From an uncultured Fimbriimonas sp. (GTDB lineage: Bacteria; Armatimonadota; Fimbriimonadia; Fimbriimonadales; Fimbriimonadaceae), in contig CAMFIS010000019.1 in NCBI GenBank assembly GCA_945952345.1, positions 1-32,140 of the forward strand: a stretch of 32,140 nt of DNA. Reading direction: 5' to 3'. Within the stretch, counting starts at the first letter, position 1; each line of letters starts with the position of its first letter. Positions 1 to 6,884 of this stretch are shown piece after piece. Position numbers and translations under genes: made by a program. Under the pieces are notes generated by a model. It was not told the origin of the DNA and searched no databases. It saw nothing but the letters and a program-made list of their open reading frames with translations.

Positions 1-9
1 GAGTTAATC

Positions 10-1047
10 ATGGGCTTGCTCATCGTGCTGTACGGCTTGTTCGCCCTCGTTTCACTCCTAAACTATTTCTGGATGGCTCGATTAAAGCAACCTGGCGAGC
101 TCTGCTTCGAGGTTGTCATTCCGGCACGCAATGAATCGGGGAATCTTGGCCAGTGCATCCCGCCTTTGATTGAGTCGGGAGTGAAAGTCACCGTGCTCGA
201 CGACCAATCGACTGACGGCACCGCCAGTGTTGCCCGCCAGCTGGGAGCGAGTGTTATCTCAATCGATGAAGACCTTCCGGCGGGTTGGACCGGCAAGAAC
301 CGGGCATGCCACCGATTGAGCACGGCGACAACGGCGCCTTGGACGGTATTCCTGGATGCGGACACTCGTCCATCCAAGGATTTTGCCGGTCGGCTTTCTG
401 GCTTCTTGGCATCATGTGATTCCAATGTCGTGACCGGGTTTACACGGCTAATCCCCGGAAAGGGACTGGAACCGGCTTACCTGGGTTGGGTGCCGTGGAT
501 TCTTCTCGCCAGCAATCCGTTCGGCCTTGTTCGGGTCACGTGTCGTGGACATAACCGATTCACGAATGGACAATTCGCGGCATGGCGGACCCCGTTCCTT
601 CGTGAGTTTTGCCCCTATGAGCAGGTGAAAGCGGAGATTCTCGAAGACGTGCAGATTGGTCGCCTGCTTGCTCGGCGCGGGCATTCTGTGCAGGTGCTCA
701 ATCTCTCCGATTCTCTTGGCGTCGAGATGTACCAAACGTTACGCGAAGCGTTCGATGGCATGTCTAAGAATTCGGCGGATATTGCAGGCTCTGCCGTTGG
801 CACCGTTTTCCTCGCGGTCTTTCTATTCTTTGTCGCGTGGGGTTGGTTACTTCTGGGGAAGCTTGCGCTTTGGGGCTATCTTCTTCTGGTCCTGAGCAAG
901 ATTATGACCGACCTTGTTATTCGGGGTCCAATTTGGCCAGCTCCTTTCATTCCGCTGACGATCACAGGAGCGTCGATCACGATGATACGGTCGCTGGTTT
1001 GGCGGAAGCAAGGAAAGACCCAATGGAAGGGTCGAACCTACGGATAG
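10..1047 (+). CDS. Membrane-anchored family 2 glycosyltransferase (carotenoid glycosyltransferase-like)
   Basis: The 345-residue protein starts with a hydrophobic segment (about residues 2-22). A GT-A fold follows, with the nucleotide-sugar motifs VVIPARNE (about 34-41) and DDQSTDGT (about 64-71) and the metal-binding FLDADTRP (about 113-120). The GWTGKNRACH stretch resembles the GWxGKxxAC region of CrtQ/CruC-type enzymes that glycosylate carotenoids or related lipids. An ILEDVQIG segment fits the catalytic ED region, and two hydrophobic helices lie near the C-terminus (about 262-310). The family transfers a sugar to a membrane lipid on the cytoplasmic face. The acceptor cannot be read from the sequence, and no carotenoid genes lie nearby. 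The ATG is nine bases from the window edge, so the upstream control region is not visible. The gene converges on the CDF gene with a 7-base gap. Confidence 0.85.
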   Translation: MGLLIVLYGLFALVSLLNYFWMARLKQPGELCFEVVIPARNESGNLGQCIPPLIESGVKVTVLDDQSTDGTASVARQLGASVISIDEDLPAGWTGKNRACHRLSTATTAPWTVFLDADTRPSKDFAGRLSGFLASCDSNVVTGFTRLIPGKGLEPAYLGWVPWILLASNPFGLVRVTCRGHNRFTNGQFAAWRTPFLREFCPYEQVKAEILEDVQIGRLLARRGHSVQVLNLSDSLGVEMYQTLREAFDGMSKNSADIAGSAVGTVFLAVFLFFVAWGWLLLGKLALWGYLLLVLSKIMTDLVIRGPIWPAPFIPLTITGASITMIRSLVWRKQGKTQWKGRTYG

Positions 1048-1054
1048 CCCTGGG

Positions 1055-1942
1055 TTATTCGGTGCTTGGATCGACGTGGACGAGACAGATGCACGGTTCG
1101 AGTTCTTGTTGAATAGCTTTCTCGACCCTGTCCGCCACGTCGTGTCCCTCGACCACCGTCCAGGTTCGCGGGACGACCACATGAACCTCGACATAGTGCA
1201 TGTCGCCGCTGTGTCTGGTGCGGAGCTTGTGATAGCTCAGAATCCCACTTTCCTCGGCGAGGATGGCTTTGATCCGCTCAAGTTCGGCGGGTTCGATCTG
1301 CTTGTCGATGACCTCATTGAACGCCTGGTGAATCATCTTGACCGAGGAGTAGCTGAGCCACATGGAGAGGCCAAGGCCGAAGACTGGGTCTGCATAATGC
1401 CATCCGGTGAACTTTGTTACGATGAGGGCAAGGAGTACACCCACCGAAGTCACGAGATCGACGAGCAGGTGTTGCGAATTCGACTTCAGCGCAAACGATT
1501 GCGATGCCTTGGCCGCTTGGTTAATTCGGTTATAGATCAACCCACCGAGCATCGTACAAGCGATGATGATTCCGAGGCCCACGTCGATCTTCTCGATCTC
1601 GGGCTTGTGGAAGAACTTGAGAGCCGAAATGATCGCGGTGTAAATGCTGAACAAGAAGAGGACGATGGCCTCGCTTAGGCCGGCAAGCGTATCGATCTTG
1701 CCGTGGCCATAAGGGTGCTCCTCATCGGGCGGCGCGGCGGCGGCGCGGATGCTGACGAAGCTGACGAATGAAGAGAGGACGTCGCTAAGGCTGTGCAATC
1801 CTTCGGATAGCAGGCTGACGGAACCAGTGAGAAACGCCGCCAAAAGCTTGAGCGCGGTTTGGAAGCAGTTGTAGCCAAGCGACAGGCGTGCTGCGCCCTG
1901 GACTTGCCGCTCTCTCGCCTCCATATGCTCAGTATGAACCAT
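1055..1942 (-). CDS. Cation diffusion facilitator (CDF) metal/proton antiporter, zinc-type
   Basis: This 295-residue protein has the CDF plan of six membrane helices followed by a cytoplasmic ferredoxin-like domain. The signature HPYGHGK is at about residues 76-82. The transport-site residues are visible as HxxxD in helix 2 (H50, D54) and HxxxD in helix 5 (H158, D162). The HD-HD combination is the one known from zinc-selective ZnT-like members, whereas FieF/YiiP has DD-HD. The C-terminal part (about 210-295) has the HxVEVHVVV pattern and ends in LVHVDPSTE, as in dimerising CDF tails. It most likely exports Zn2+ from the cytoplasm in exchange for protons. The first ATG was chosen although no strong ribosome site precedes it; a second in-frame ATG lies six codons later. 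No metal regulator is adjacent. Confidence 0.93.
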   Translation of the reverse strand: MVHTEHMEARERQVQGAARLSLGYNCFQTALKLLAAFLTGSVSLLSEGLHSLSDVLSSFVSFVSIRAAAAPPDEEHPYGHGKIDTLAGLSEAIVLFLFSIYTAIISALKFFHKPEIEKIDVGLGIIIACTMLGGLIYNRINQAAKASQSFALKSNSQHLLVDLVTSVGVLLALIVTKFTGWHYADPVFGLGLSMWLSYSSVKMIHQAFNEVIDKQIEPAELERIKAILAEESGILSYHKLRTRHSGDMHYVEVHVVVPRTWTVVEGHDVADRVEKAIQQELEPCICLVHVDPSTE

Positions 1943-2080
1943 TGGACAACTTTAGATTTCAGGTTCAAGAACTTGGCAAACTTGTCGAAAAGGTCCCAAC
2001 GCTAACGCAAACTCGTAGGTTTGGGATCAAGAAAGCCGTAAGGAAAGTCGGAGGAACAAACCGAAGATTTGTAAGGAGCT

Positions 2081-2395
2081 ATGGAAGACATCAAACAATT
2101 CAGAAACGCGAAAACCGAGAGTCAAATGCAGACACTGGTTATGGGCCTGAAGGTTTGTCCGGTTTGCAATAGCCTCACCCGAATCGAAGCCGAGCAGTGT
2201 TCACTTTGCAACTGGTCCGGCAAATTCGATACCGATGTTACGCACGTCGCCGATCATCTTGGCGACCTTTTGGCGAAATGCCCAGAGCTTCTGGACACGC
2301 TGGTACCGGCTGCAACGCCGAGCCTGCTGTCCCGCATCAAAGAGTTCTTGACGCAAGAGATCCACCTTCGAAAGCGGCTCGACTTGCACGCCTAG
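2081..2395 (+). CDS. Small zinc-ribbon protein of unknown function
   Basis: This short protein (104 residues) has two CxxC knuckles, CPVC (about 26-29) and CSLC (about 40-43). Together they make a four-cysteine zinc ribbon. The following 55 residues are predicted helical and carry no motif I recognise. An AAGGAG sequence lies just upstream of the ATG, although the spacing is tight (two bases). The stop codon overlaps the stop of the convergent PAP2 gene within a CTAG palindrome. Similar stand-alone ribbons are often nucleic-acid or protein-interaction modules, but nothing here fixes the role. The intact cysteine pattern and the ribosome site make it a likely real gene. Confidence 0.6.
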   Translation: MEDIKQFRNAKTESQMQTLVMGLKVCPVCNSLTRIEAEQCSLCNWSGKFDTDVTHVADHLGDLLAKCPELLDTLVPAATPSLLSRIKEFLTQEIHLRKRLDLHA

Positions 2396-2904
2396 AACCG
2401 GACCGAGATTCCGAGAAACTTCGCGCCATCCGGTGCAGGTTTGAGAATCCATCCCCCCGACTTCAATTCTGTTGTACTGGATAGGTAGCCGATCACGGCA
2501 CCTGCCAGCACGTCGTGCTCGAAATGTCGGTGAAGGGTGACTCTGCTCTGGCCGATCAGCGCCGCTCCGAGATACCAATATGGCGCCTCTTTCGGGTGTG
2601 TCGTAGCTTGGAAAGCGGCGACCGTGAAGGCGGCAGAGGCGTGTCCGCTCGGAAAAGACTTGTGATCGGAATGATCGGGCCGCTCTTCTCTCGTGATGGC
2701 TTTTAGCCCCTCGGTAGCGATCGTGGTGGCGATCATGGAATCGATGAGGCGGACTCCATCTTCTTTGCTCGTTTGAAATGTGTGTATGGCGCCGTAGGCG
2801 AGGAAAAGGTGGTACCCGTTCCCGGAGAGGAAGTCGGCGGTGGAGTCGGCTTGCGCGGCAGCGGTGGTGAAGGTGAGGATGGTGAGAGCCGCGGCTTTGG
2901 TCAT
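2392..2904 (-). CDS. Secreted PAP2-family phosphatase
   Basis: The protein shows all three PAP2 (type 2 phosphatidic acid phosphatase) signatures in order. They are KAITREERP (the KX6RP motif), PSGH, and SRVTLHRHFEHD (the SRX5HX3D motif). The two histidines and the arginines are the known catalytic residues for attack on a phosphate monoester or lipid phosphate. The reading frame is open upstream to 3021. The start at 2904 is preferred because it begins a clear signal peptide (MTKAAALTILTFTTAAAQA), giving 170 residues. The upstream 39 residues have no signal-like character. The enzyme should act outside the cytoplasmic membrane, perhaps on undecaprenyl or phosphatidyl phosphates. Its stop codon overlaps that of the convergent zinc-ribbon gene. 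Confidence 0.87.
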   Translation of the reverse strand: MTKAAALTILTFTTAAAQADSTADFLSGNGYHLFLAYGAIHTFQTSKEDGVRLIDSMIATTIATEGLKAITREERPDHSDHKSFPSGHASAAFTVAAFQATTHPKEAPYWYLGAALIGQSRVTLHRHFEHDVLAGAVIGYLSSTTELKSGGWILKPAPDGAKFLGISVRF

Positions 2905-3088
2905 GAGGCTGAGCTTACCGCTGGTCGAGTTTGATGATAAGCCTAAGGTTACATTTGCCCTGAAATTCATCCACCCCATCCACTCGCAGCTAGTTCTCGC
3001 CCATGCTAGTCGGGCGTGCAAGTGGCCACCCTGCCATCCTGAACCTGTCGCATGGCAAAGTCCGATTGTAAATTGGTGAGCCTATCTG

Positions 3089-3103
3089 CCGCCATAATGG
3101 CGG
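3089..3103. repeat. Perfect 15-base palindrome
   Basis: The arms CCGCCAT and ATGGCGG surround a single central A. It lies in the gene-free stretch, about 280 bases before the Rieske gene and behind the PAP2 gene's start. It could be a dispersed repeat end or a protein-binding site; no coding frame explains it. Confidence 0.55.
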
Positions 3104-3370
3104 GGTCGCTTCGCTCCTCGGACTGTTTCAGGTGCGAATTGTATCCAGGGGTCTTCGCTCATGCTTCGCTTCGACGCCCTGGCTACGGGCTGCGATCCTC
3201 CGGATCGGGTCGGGAACTGCAATGTGACGGGCTCATCTTGGAGGGGAACTTAGTTGGCATAGGTCCTTGGGATGTGCCCATCGTCCGTTCCAGGCAACTT
3301 TTCCACGGGCAACTCCCAGCCCGCGGCAGACGTCGTTGCCCGTGCCACCCATGATTAGTCTTTCGTCGTC

Positions 3371-3376
3371 TAGAAT
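3371..3376 (+). promoter_or_regulatory. Possible -10 element for a leaderless Rieske transcript
   Basis: TAGAAT matches the TATAAT consensus at five of six bases and ends five bases before the ATG at 3382. Transcription would then begin at or next to the start codon. No Shine-Dalgarno sequence is visible, which agrees with a leaderless message. No good -35 hexamer is found 16-18 bases upstream. Confidence 0.4.
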
Positions 3377-3381
3377 GAACT

Positions 3382-4482
3382 ATGCCCACTCGGTACTTTG
3401 TCGACGAGGACATTCGTCGGGCGTCGACGCTTCCTGCCACGTACTATCAAGATGTTGAGGCTTATGAGCAGGGGAAGAGTTCGTACTTTGCATCCAGTTG
3501 GCAGTTTGTTGGCGACTCGGATGCGGTGCGGGTTCCAGGGCAGGTGTTCCCTTTCGAGTTCATGCCTGGGTTGCTGGCGGAGCCGCTGGTGTTTACGAGG
3601 GACACGGAAGACCACCTGCACTTGCTCACGAATGTGTGCACGCATCGCGGCATGCAAGTGTGCGAAGGTGCCGGTAACGAGCGGTTTCTGCGCTGCCGGT
3701 ATCATGGCCGCCGATTCGGGCTCGATGGTGCATTCAAGTCGATGCCGGAGTTCGAGGATGTGTGCGACTTCCCTTCCGAACGGGACAATTTGACGAAGAT
3801 TCCATTTCATGTTTGGGGTCCGCTGATGTTTGCTTCGCTCACTCCAACAGCTTCTTTTGAAGAAGTCTTTGCTCCGGTCTTAGATCGGGTGGGCTGGCTG
3901 CCAATGGATGAGTTTCAGTTCGATCCGGCCAACTCACGCGAGTATGTGGTTCGTTCGCATTGGGCATTGTATGTTGACAACTACCTTGAGGGATTCCACA
4001 TTCCATTTGTGCATACGGGTTTGAACGATCTGTTGGAATACGACAACTACGTGACCGAGACGTTTGCCCACGGAAATCTCCAAATTGGAGAGGCAAAGAG
4101 TGGCGAAGGATGTTTCGATTTGCCGTCGACCTCGCCGGATTTCGGGAAGAATGTAGCTGCTTATTACTATTGGCTGTTTCCAAATTTGATGCTGAATTTC
4201 TACCCTTGGGGTTTGAGCATCAACGTGGTCCGACCGATGGGGATGGAACTGACGAAGGTGTCCTTCATTCGCTATGTGTGGAGGCCGGAGTTGGTGGGAG
4301 TTGGCGCTGGCGCGGACATCGACCGGGTTGAGCGAGAGGATGAACAGGTAGTGGAGTTAGTCCACCGGGGGCTGAAGTCGCGGTTTTACCATTCAGGCCG
4401 GTTCTCGCCGAAGCGAGAGATTGGGACGCATCAGTTTCACCGGATGTTGGCGGAGAGATTAGCTTCGGGCCGCGAGTTCTGA
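3382..4482 (+). CDS. Rieske [2Fe-2S] aromatic ring-hydroxylating-type oxygenase, alpha subunit
   Basis: This protein of 366 residues has an N-terminal Rieske domain and a C-terminal mononuclear-iron catalytic domain. The cluster ligands are C86 and H88 (CTHRGMQVC) and C105 and H108 (CRYHG). The catalytic region DNYLEGFHIPFVH supplies H206 and H211, with E203 and D199 nearby. A later acidic stretch (EREDEQVVE, about 325) could hold the third iron ligand. The length and layout match single-component-type terminal oxygenases such as choline or carnitine monooxygenase and aromatic dioxygenase alpha subunits. No beta subunit, ferredoxin or reductase is adjacent, so electrons must come from an unlinked reductase. 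The substrate cannot be inferred. Translation appears leaderless because a TAGAAT hexamer lies five bases before the ATG. Confidence 0.9.
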   Translation: MPTRYFVDEDIRRASTLPATYYQDVEAYEQGKSSYFASSWQFVGDSDAVRVPGQVFPFEFMPGLLAEPLVFTRDTEDHLHLLTNVCTHRGMQVCEGAGNERFLRCRYHGRRFGLDGAFKSMPEFEDVCDFPSERDNLTKIPFHVWGPLMFASLTPTASFEEVFAPVLDRVGWLPMDEFQFDPANSREYVVRSHWALYVDNYLEGFHIPFVHTGLNDLLEYDNYVTETFAHGNLQIGEAKSGEGCFDLPSTSPDFGKNVAAYYYWLFPNLMLNFYPWGLSINVVRPMGMELTKVSFIRYVWRPELVGVGAGADIDRVEREDEQVVELVHRGLKSRFYHSGRFSPKREIGTHQFHRMLAERLASGREF

Positions 4483-4614
4483 GCTTTCACATTTAGAGCC
4501 TCAATAGCGAGAGCCTCCGCCGACAAAACCCGCTGAATTGTTCAGAGTTGGCCCTAGCTTCGACAATTGAGGCAGCCCTTTGCTTTCGCTCTCTGCTCCC
4601 TGACAAACAATAAA

Positions 4615-4637
4615 GGGACCGCCATTACGACGGTCCC
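4615..4637 (-). terminator. Rho-independent terminator of the Gly-rich protein gene
   Basis: Arms GGGACCG (4615-4621) and CGGTCCC (4631-4637) form a 7-bp GC-rich stem with a 9-base loop. Read on the minus strand it is followed by TTTATTGTTTG, a U-rich tail, about 38 bases after the stop codon at 4675. The plus-strand side lacks an equivalent T-tract, so it mainly serves the minus-strand gene. Confidence 0.8.
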
Positions 4638-4674
4638 GGGAGTGTTTGCTTAGGAGTTCAGTTAGATAAGACTA

Positions 4675-5460
4675 TTAATTCCCGCCGTTCTCGTCAGCCT
4701 TGAACTCTTTGCCTTGCATGGCTTTGAGCTTAGCTGCTTGGTCGGAAGTAAGAATCTTACCGAGCTCCGTCTTCATGGTCTCGTTGTTCTTGGCCATCGT
4801 CGCGGTCATATCTTCTCGCGTGATTTCCTGGTCTCGCATCTTTTGGAAGAGAGCCTGCATGGCGTCGCTTTGACCCTTCTGAAGGGTCTTGACCTTGTCA
4901 GTTTGCTCTGTGGTAAAGCCAAGAGCCTTTTGAACGTCTGCGTTGGTGAGAGCGAGGTTGCCCTGAAGCTGAAGAGCGATTTCGTCGACTCGCTTGAGTT
5001 GGGTTTCGCTGATGATTCCGAGGAGATCCTTGCGGGTCTTTTCTCGTCGCTCGGCTGCCGCTTTCGCCATCGCTGCGCGCTGCTCGTCGGTCAGCTGTCC
5101 GCCACCGGCTCCGCCGAAGCCACCACCGCCGCCTCGGTTGCCACCGCCGCCGTTGCCGCCACCACCGTTGCCGCCAGCACCGCCGCCTCGGTTGCCACCT
5201 GCACCACCGTTGCCACGCTGAGCTGCTGCGTAGTCATCGATCTTGGTAACTTGGTCGTCGGTAAGTCCGAGATCCTTCTGGACGTCTTTGCGTCGAAGAA
5301 GGGTCAATTCAGAAAAGTTGTTGCGCTGGAATCCGCCGCGTCCCTGTCCGCGTCCGCCGCCCTGACCGCGACCACCGCCGCCGCCTCCCTGAGCGAAGGC
5401 CATCGACACAGCGAGGGCCGAAACAATAATAAGTGAAATTGCTTTCGAAGAGATTTTCAT
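4675..5460 (-). CDS. Secreted Gly-rich protein with LTxxQ-like (Spy/CpxP-type) helical repeats
   Basis: The start at 5460 is chosen because it begins a signal peptide (MKISSKAISLIIVSALAVS, cleavage after AFA) and is preceded by GGAG seven bases away; an upstream ATG at 5502 lacks both. The mature protein (261 residues with signal) opens with a Gly/Arg/Gln-rich tract. A helical unit with LTDDQ follows, then a second Gly/Asn-rich tract (about residues 80-115), then helical units with LTDEQ, FTTEQ and LTSDQ. Such LTxxQ elements occur in Spy/CpxP-type periplasmic proteins and in many secreted proteins of Planctomycetes and Armatimonadota. Spy-like chaperone activity is possible, but the long glycine tracts are not typical of Spy. 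The gene is monocistronic and ends in a clear hairpin terminator. Confidence 0.72.
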   Translation of the reverse strand: MKISSKAISLIIVSALAVSMAFAQGGGGGGRGQGGGRGQGRGGFQRNNFSELTLLRRKDVQKDLGLTDDQVTKIDDYAAAQRGNGGAGGNRGGGAGGNGGGGNGGGGNRGGGGGFGGAGGGQLTDEQRAAMAKAAAERREKTRKDLLGIISETQLKRVDEIALQLQGNLALTNADVQKALGFTTEQTDKVKTLQKGQSDAMQALFQKMRDQEITREDMTATMAKNNETMKTELGKILTSDQAAKLKAMQGKEFKADENGGN

Positions 5461-5522
5461 TCGTATTCTCCGGGTCTGACGAAGTGACGAATTCCGAAAC
5501 ATAGAGTTCAGTAAATGTTCAG

Positions 5523-5528
5523 TATTAT
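5523..5528 (+). promoter_or_regulatory. Possible -10 element close to the 5537 start codon
   Basis: TATTAT matches TATAAT at five of six bases and lies eight bases before the ATG at 5537. This implies a very short or absent leader. No -35-like hexamer is seen at the right distance. Confidence 0.35.
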
Positions 5529-5536
5529 TTTTAGGA

Positions 5537-6175
5537 ATGGTACTTTTTCGTCCGGTCGGCCAATCTGAGCTTCAAAAGATCGCCCTTCTTGAGTTTGAAG
5601 GCTTTCCACCGCGGTTCGAAACGCAGCCGATTTTCTATCCTGTTCTGAACGAAGACTACGCAATTCAGATCGCTCGGGAGTGGAACACAAAGGATGCCAC
5701 TTCCGGTTTCGCTGGTTATGTGACCCGCTTTGAGATAGACGACGAGTACGCGTCGACGTTCGAAAAGAAAATCGTTGGATCTCAAATTCACGAGGAGTTG
5801 TGGGTTCCAGCCGAAGAGCTTGAAGAATTTAACAAACACATCCTTGCTCCGATCGATGTGATCCATGCCTTCCGATCCATCGCGTTCGTTCGTCGACAAT
5901 TCGATCTTAAGGACGGTACCGAGGAGGAGTGGAAGGAGTTGGTCAATCTGTGGACTTCCGCTCCGTGGCATTACTTTCGCGAAGTGCAATGCCATGAACA
6001 TTGCGATTTCTGCATGGCGTCTCTTTGTACAGATCACTTTCGACCAACGGGTGACGATTTCTCAGATGCATACTTGAAAGCAGTCTCTGATGAGACCGAT
6101 TTTAACTTCGAGTACTTCCTCTGTCCACCTTGTTTCGAAGCAATTCGGGACGAATTCGATCTCAAGTTGGTTTAG
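5537..6175 (+). CDS. Uncharacterised two-part protein: 'ADP-ribosylation/crystallin J1'-labelled domain plus Cys cluster
   Basis: Residues 1-110 (FRPVGQSEL, PPRF, QPIFYPVLNEDYA, IAREWN, GYVTRFE, LWVPAEELEEFN) match from memory a family of short bacterial proteins often labelled 'ADP-ribosylation/crystallin J1', whose activity is unproven. Those proteins are normally about 120 residues and end near this point. Here another 100 residues follow, containing C152, C156, C159 and C164 with H153 and H155, then a CPPC pair (C196, C199). This looks like a metal-binding ribbon added to the family domain. A TATTAT hexamer lies eight bases before the ATG and no Shine-Dalgarno sequence is evident. The DUF1287 gene follows after six bases, so the two are probably co-transcribed. 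Domain naming rests on memory of the family. Confidence 0.55.
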   Translation: MVLFRPVGQSELQKIALLEFEGFPPRFETQPIFYPVLNEDYAIQIAREWNTKDATSGFAGYVTRFEIDDEYASTFEKKIVGSQIHEELWVPAEELEEFNKHILAPIDVIHAFRSIAFVRRQFDLKDGTEEEWKELVNLWTSAPWHYFREVQCHEHCDFCMASLCTDHFRPTGDDFSDAYLKAVSDETDFNFEYFLCPPCFEAIRDEFDLKLV

Positions 6176-6181
6176 AAAATT

Positions 6182-6706
6182 ATGATCGCTATTGTCCTAC
6201 TCGCCCAGACGTCACTGGCGCCTAAACTCATTGCTTCGGCGAGAGATCAGTTGACGTGGGGCACGACGTACGATCCCTCCTACACCAGCTTAAAGTATCC
6301 GGGTGGAGATGTGGACCGCAAGCTGGGAGTTTGCACCGATGTGATCATTCGCTCGTTTCGGGCTGTCGGTATCGACTTGCAGCAAAAGATCATCGAGCAT
6401 AAGCGCGGGCACATGGCTTTGTATCCCAAGGGCAAACTTGATCCGAACATCGATCACCGGCGGGTGAAGAACATGGCGGTATATTTCAAGGCCGCAGGTT
6501 CGGCGTTGCCCTTAAACCAGGATTGGCGTCCGGGAGACGTGGTTTATTGGATTCTCGACAATGGCCGGGACCACATTGGATTGGTGACCGATCGGAAGGG
6601 TCCAAGTGGAAAGTTTGAGGTTGTGCATAACATGAGCACACCACTTGAGGAAGACGTGTTGGGACGATGGAAGATTGTCGGGCACTATCGGTATCCGAAG
6701 AGGTAG
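6182..6706 (+). CDS. DUF1287 family protein (NlpC/P60-like fold)
   Basis: The protein (174 residues) carries the hallmark motifs of DUF1287: YPGGDV, GVCTDVIIRSFR with a candidate nucleophile C51, DPNIDHRR (about 87-94), WRPGDVVYW, and DHIGLV with H131. It ends in VVHN and GHYRYPKR. The Cys and His arrangement is that of NlpC/P60-like cysteine peptidases or amidases, so action on peptidoglycan is plausible, but the family is not well characterised. The first 14 residues (MIAIVLLAQTSLAP) make a short hydrophobic start that could be a weak signal peptide. The gene follows its upstream neighbour by six bases on the same strand. Confidence 0.86.
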   Translation: MIAIVLLAQTSLAPKLIASARDQLTWGTTYDPSYTSLKYPGGDVDRKLGVCTDVIIRSFRAVGIDLQQKIIEHKRGHMALYPKGKLDPNIDHRRVKNMAVYFKAAGSALPLNQDWRPGDVVYWILDNGRDHIGLVTDRKGPSGKFEVVHNMSTPLEEDVLGRWKIVGHYRYPKR

Positions 6707-6723
6707 TCGGCAATTCAGAATTC

Positions 6724-6742
6724 CACAGGCGAGACGCCTGTG
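6724..6742. repeat. Short REP-like hairpin
   Basis: CACAGGCG (6724-6731) and CGCCTGTG (6735-6742) form a perfect 8-bp stem with a three-base AGA loop. The word GGCGAGACGCCTGTGCC resembles interspersed intergenic repeats known from several large bacterial genomes. It lies 18 bases after the DUF1287 stop. No T-tract follows, so it is a repeat or processing site rather than a classic terminator. Confidence 0.6.
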
Positions 6743-6884
6743 CCCCAAAGCGCTCTCAACTTGGTTGTAGCAATGGATTAACGATTCCAGTCGACGCACT
6801 TCGTCTGTTGGTAGGTTGTCGTGAGGAAACGGATCACCACCCCTGTCGATCCTGTCAAATCAGTTTCTAACCAGAAGACGCCAC

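Larger units (their letters stand above)
2905..3381. other. Gene-free stretch with clustered inverted repeats
   Basis: No convincing coding frame is present in these 477 bases. Three inverted repeats are visible: a perfect 15-base palindrome at 3089-3103 (CCGCCAT-A-ATGGCGG); a bulged stem with arms 3145-3153 (CCAGGGGTC) and 3173-3182; and a short hairpin with arms 3193-3198 (CGATCC) and 3202-3207 (GGATCG). The text is rich in TTCGCT and GCTTCG words. It resembles the degenerate interspersed repeats found between genes in large free-living bacterial genomes. A TAGAAT hexamer at 3371 sits immediately before the Rieske gene. Confidence 0.5.

Noticed and set aside
2905-3021. Upstream extension of the PAP2 gene to 3021
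   Set aside because: The ATG at 2904 begins a proper signal peptide, whereas the extra 39 residues would bury it.
3021-3381. Possible tRNA or small RNA gene in the gene-free stretch
   Set aside because: No cloverleaf, TTC-type T-loop or CCA end is present. The stems are short, scattered and repeat-like.
4714-5436. 240-codon plus-strand open frame
   Set aside because: It is the antisense shadow of the Gly-rich protein gene, which has a signal peptide, ribosome site and terminator.
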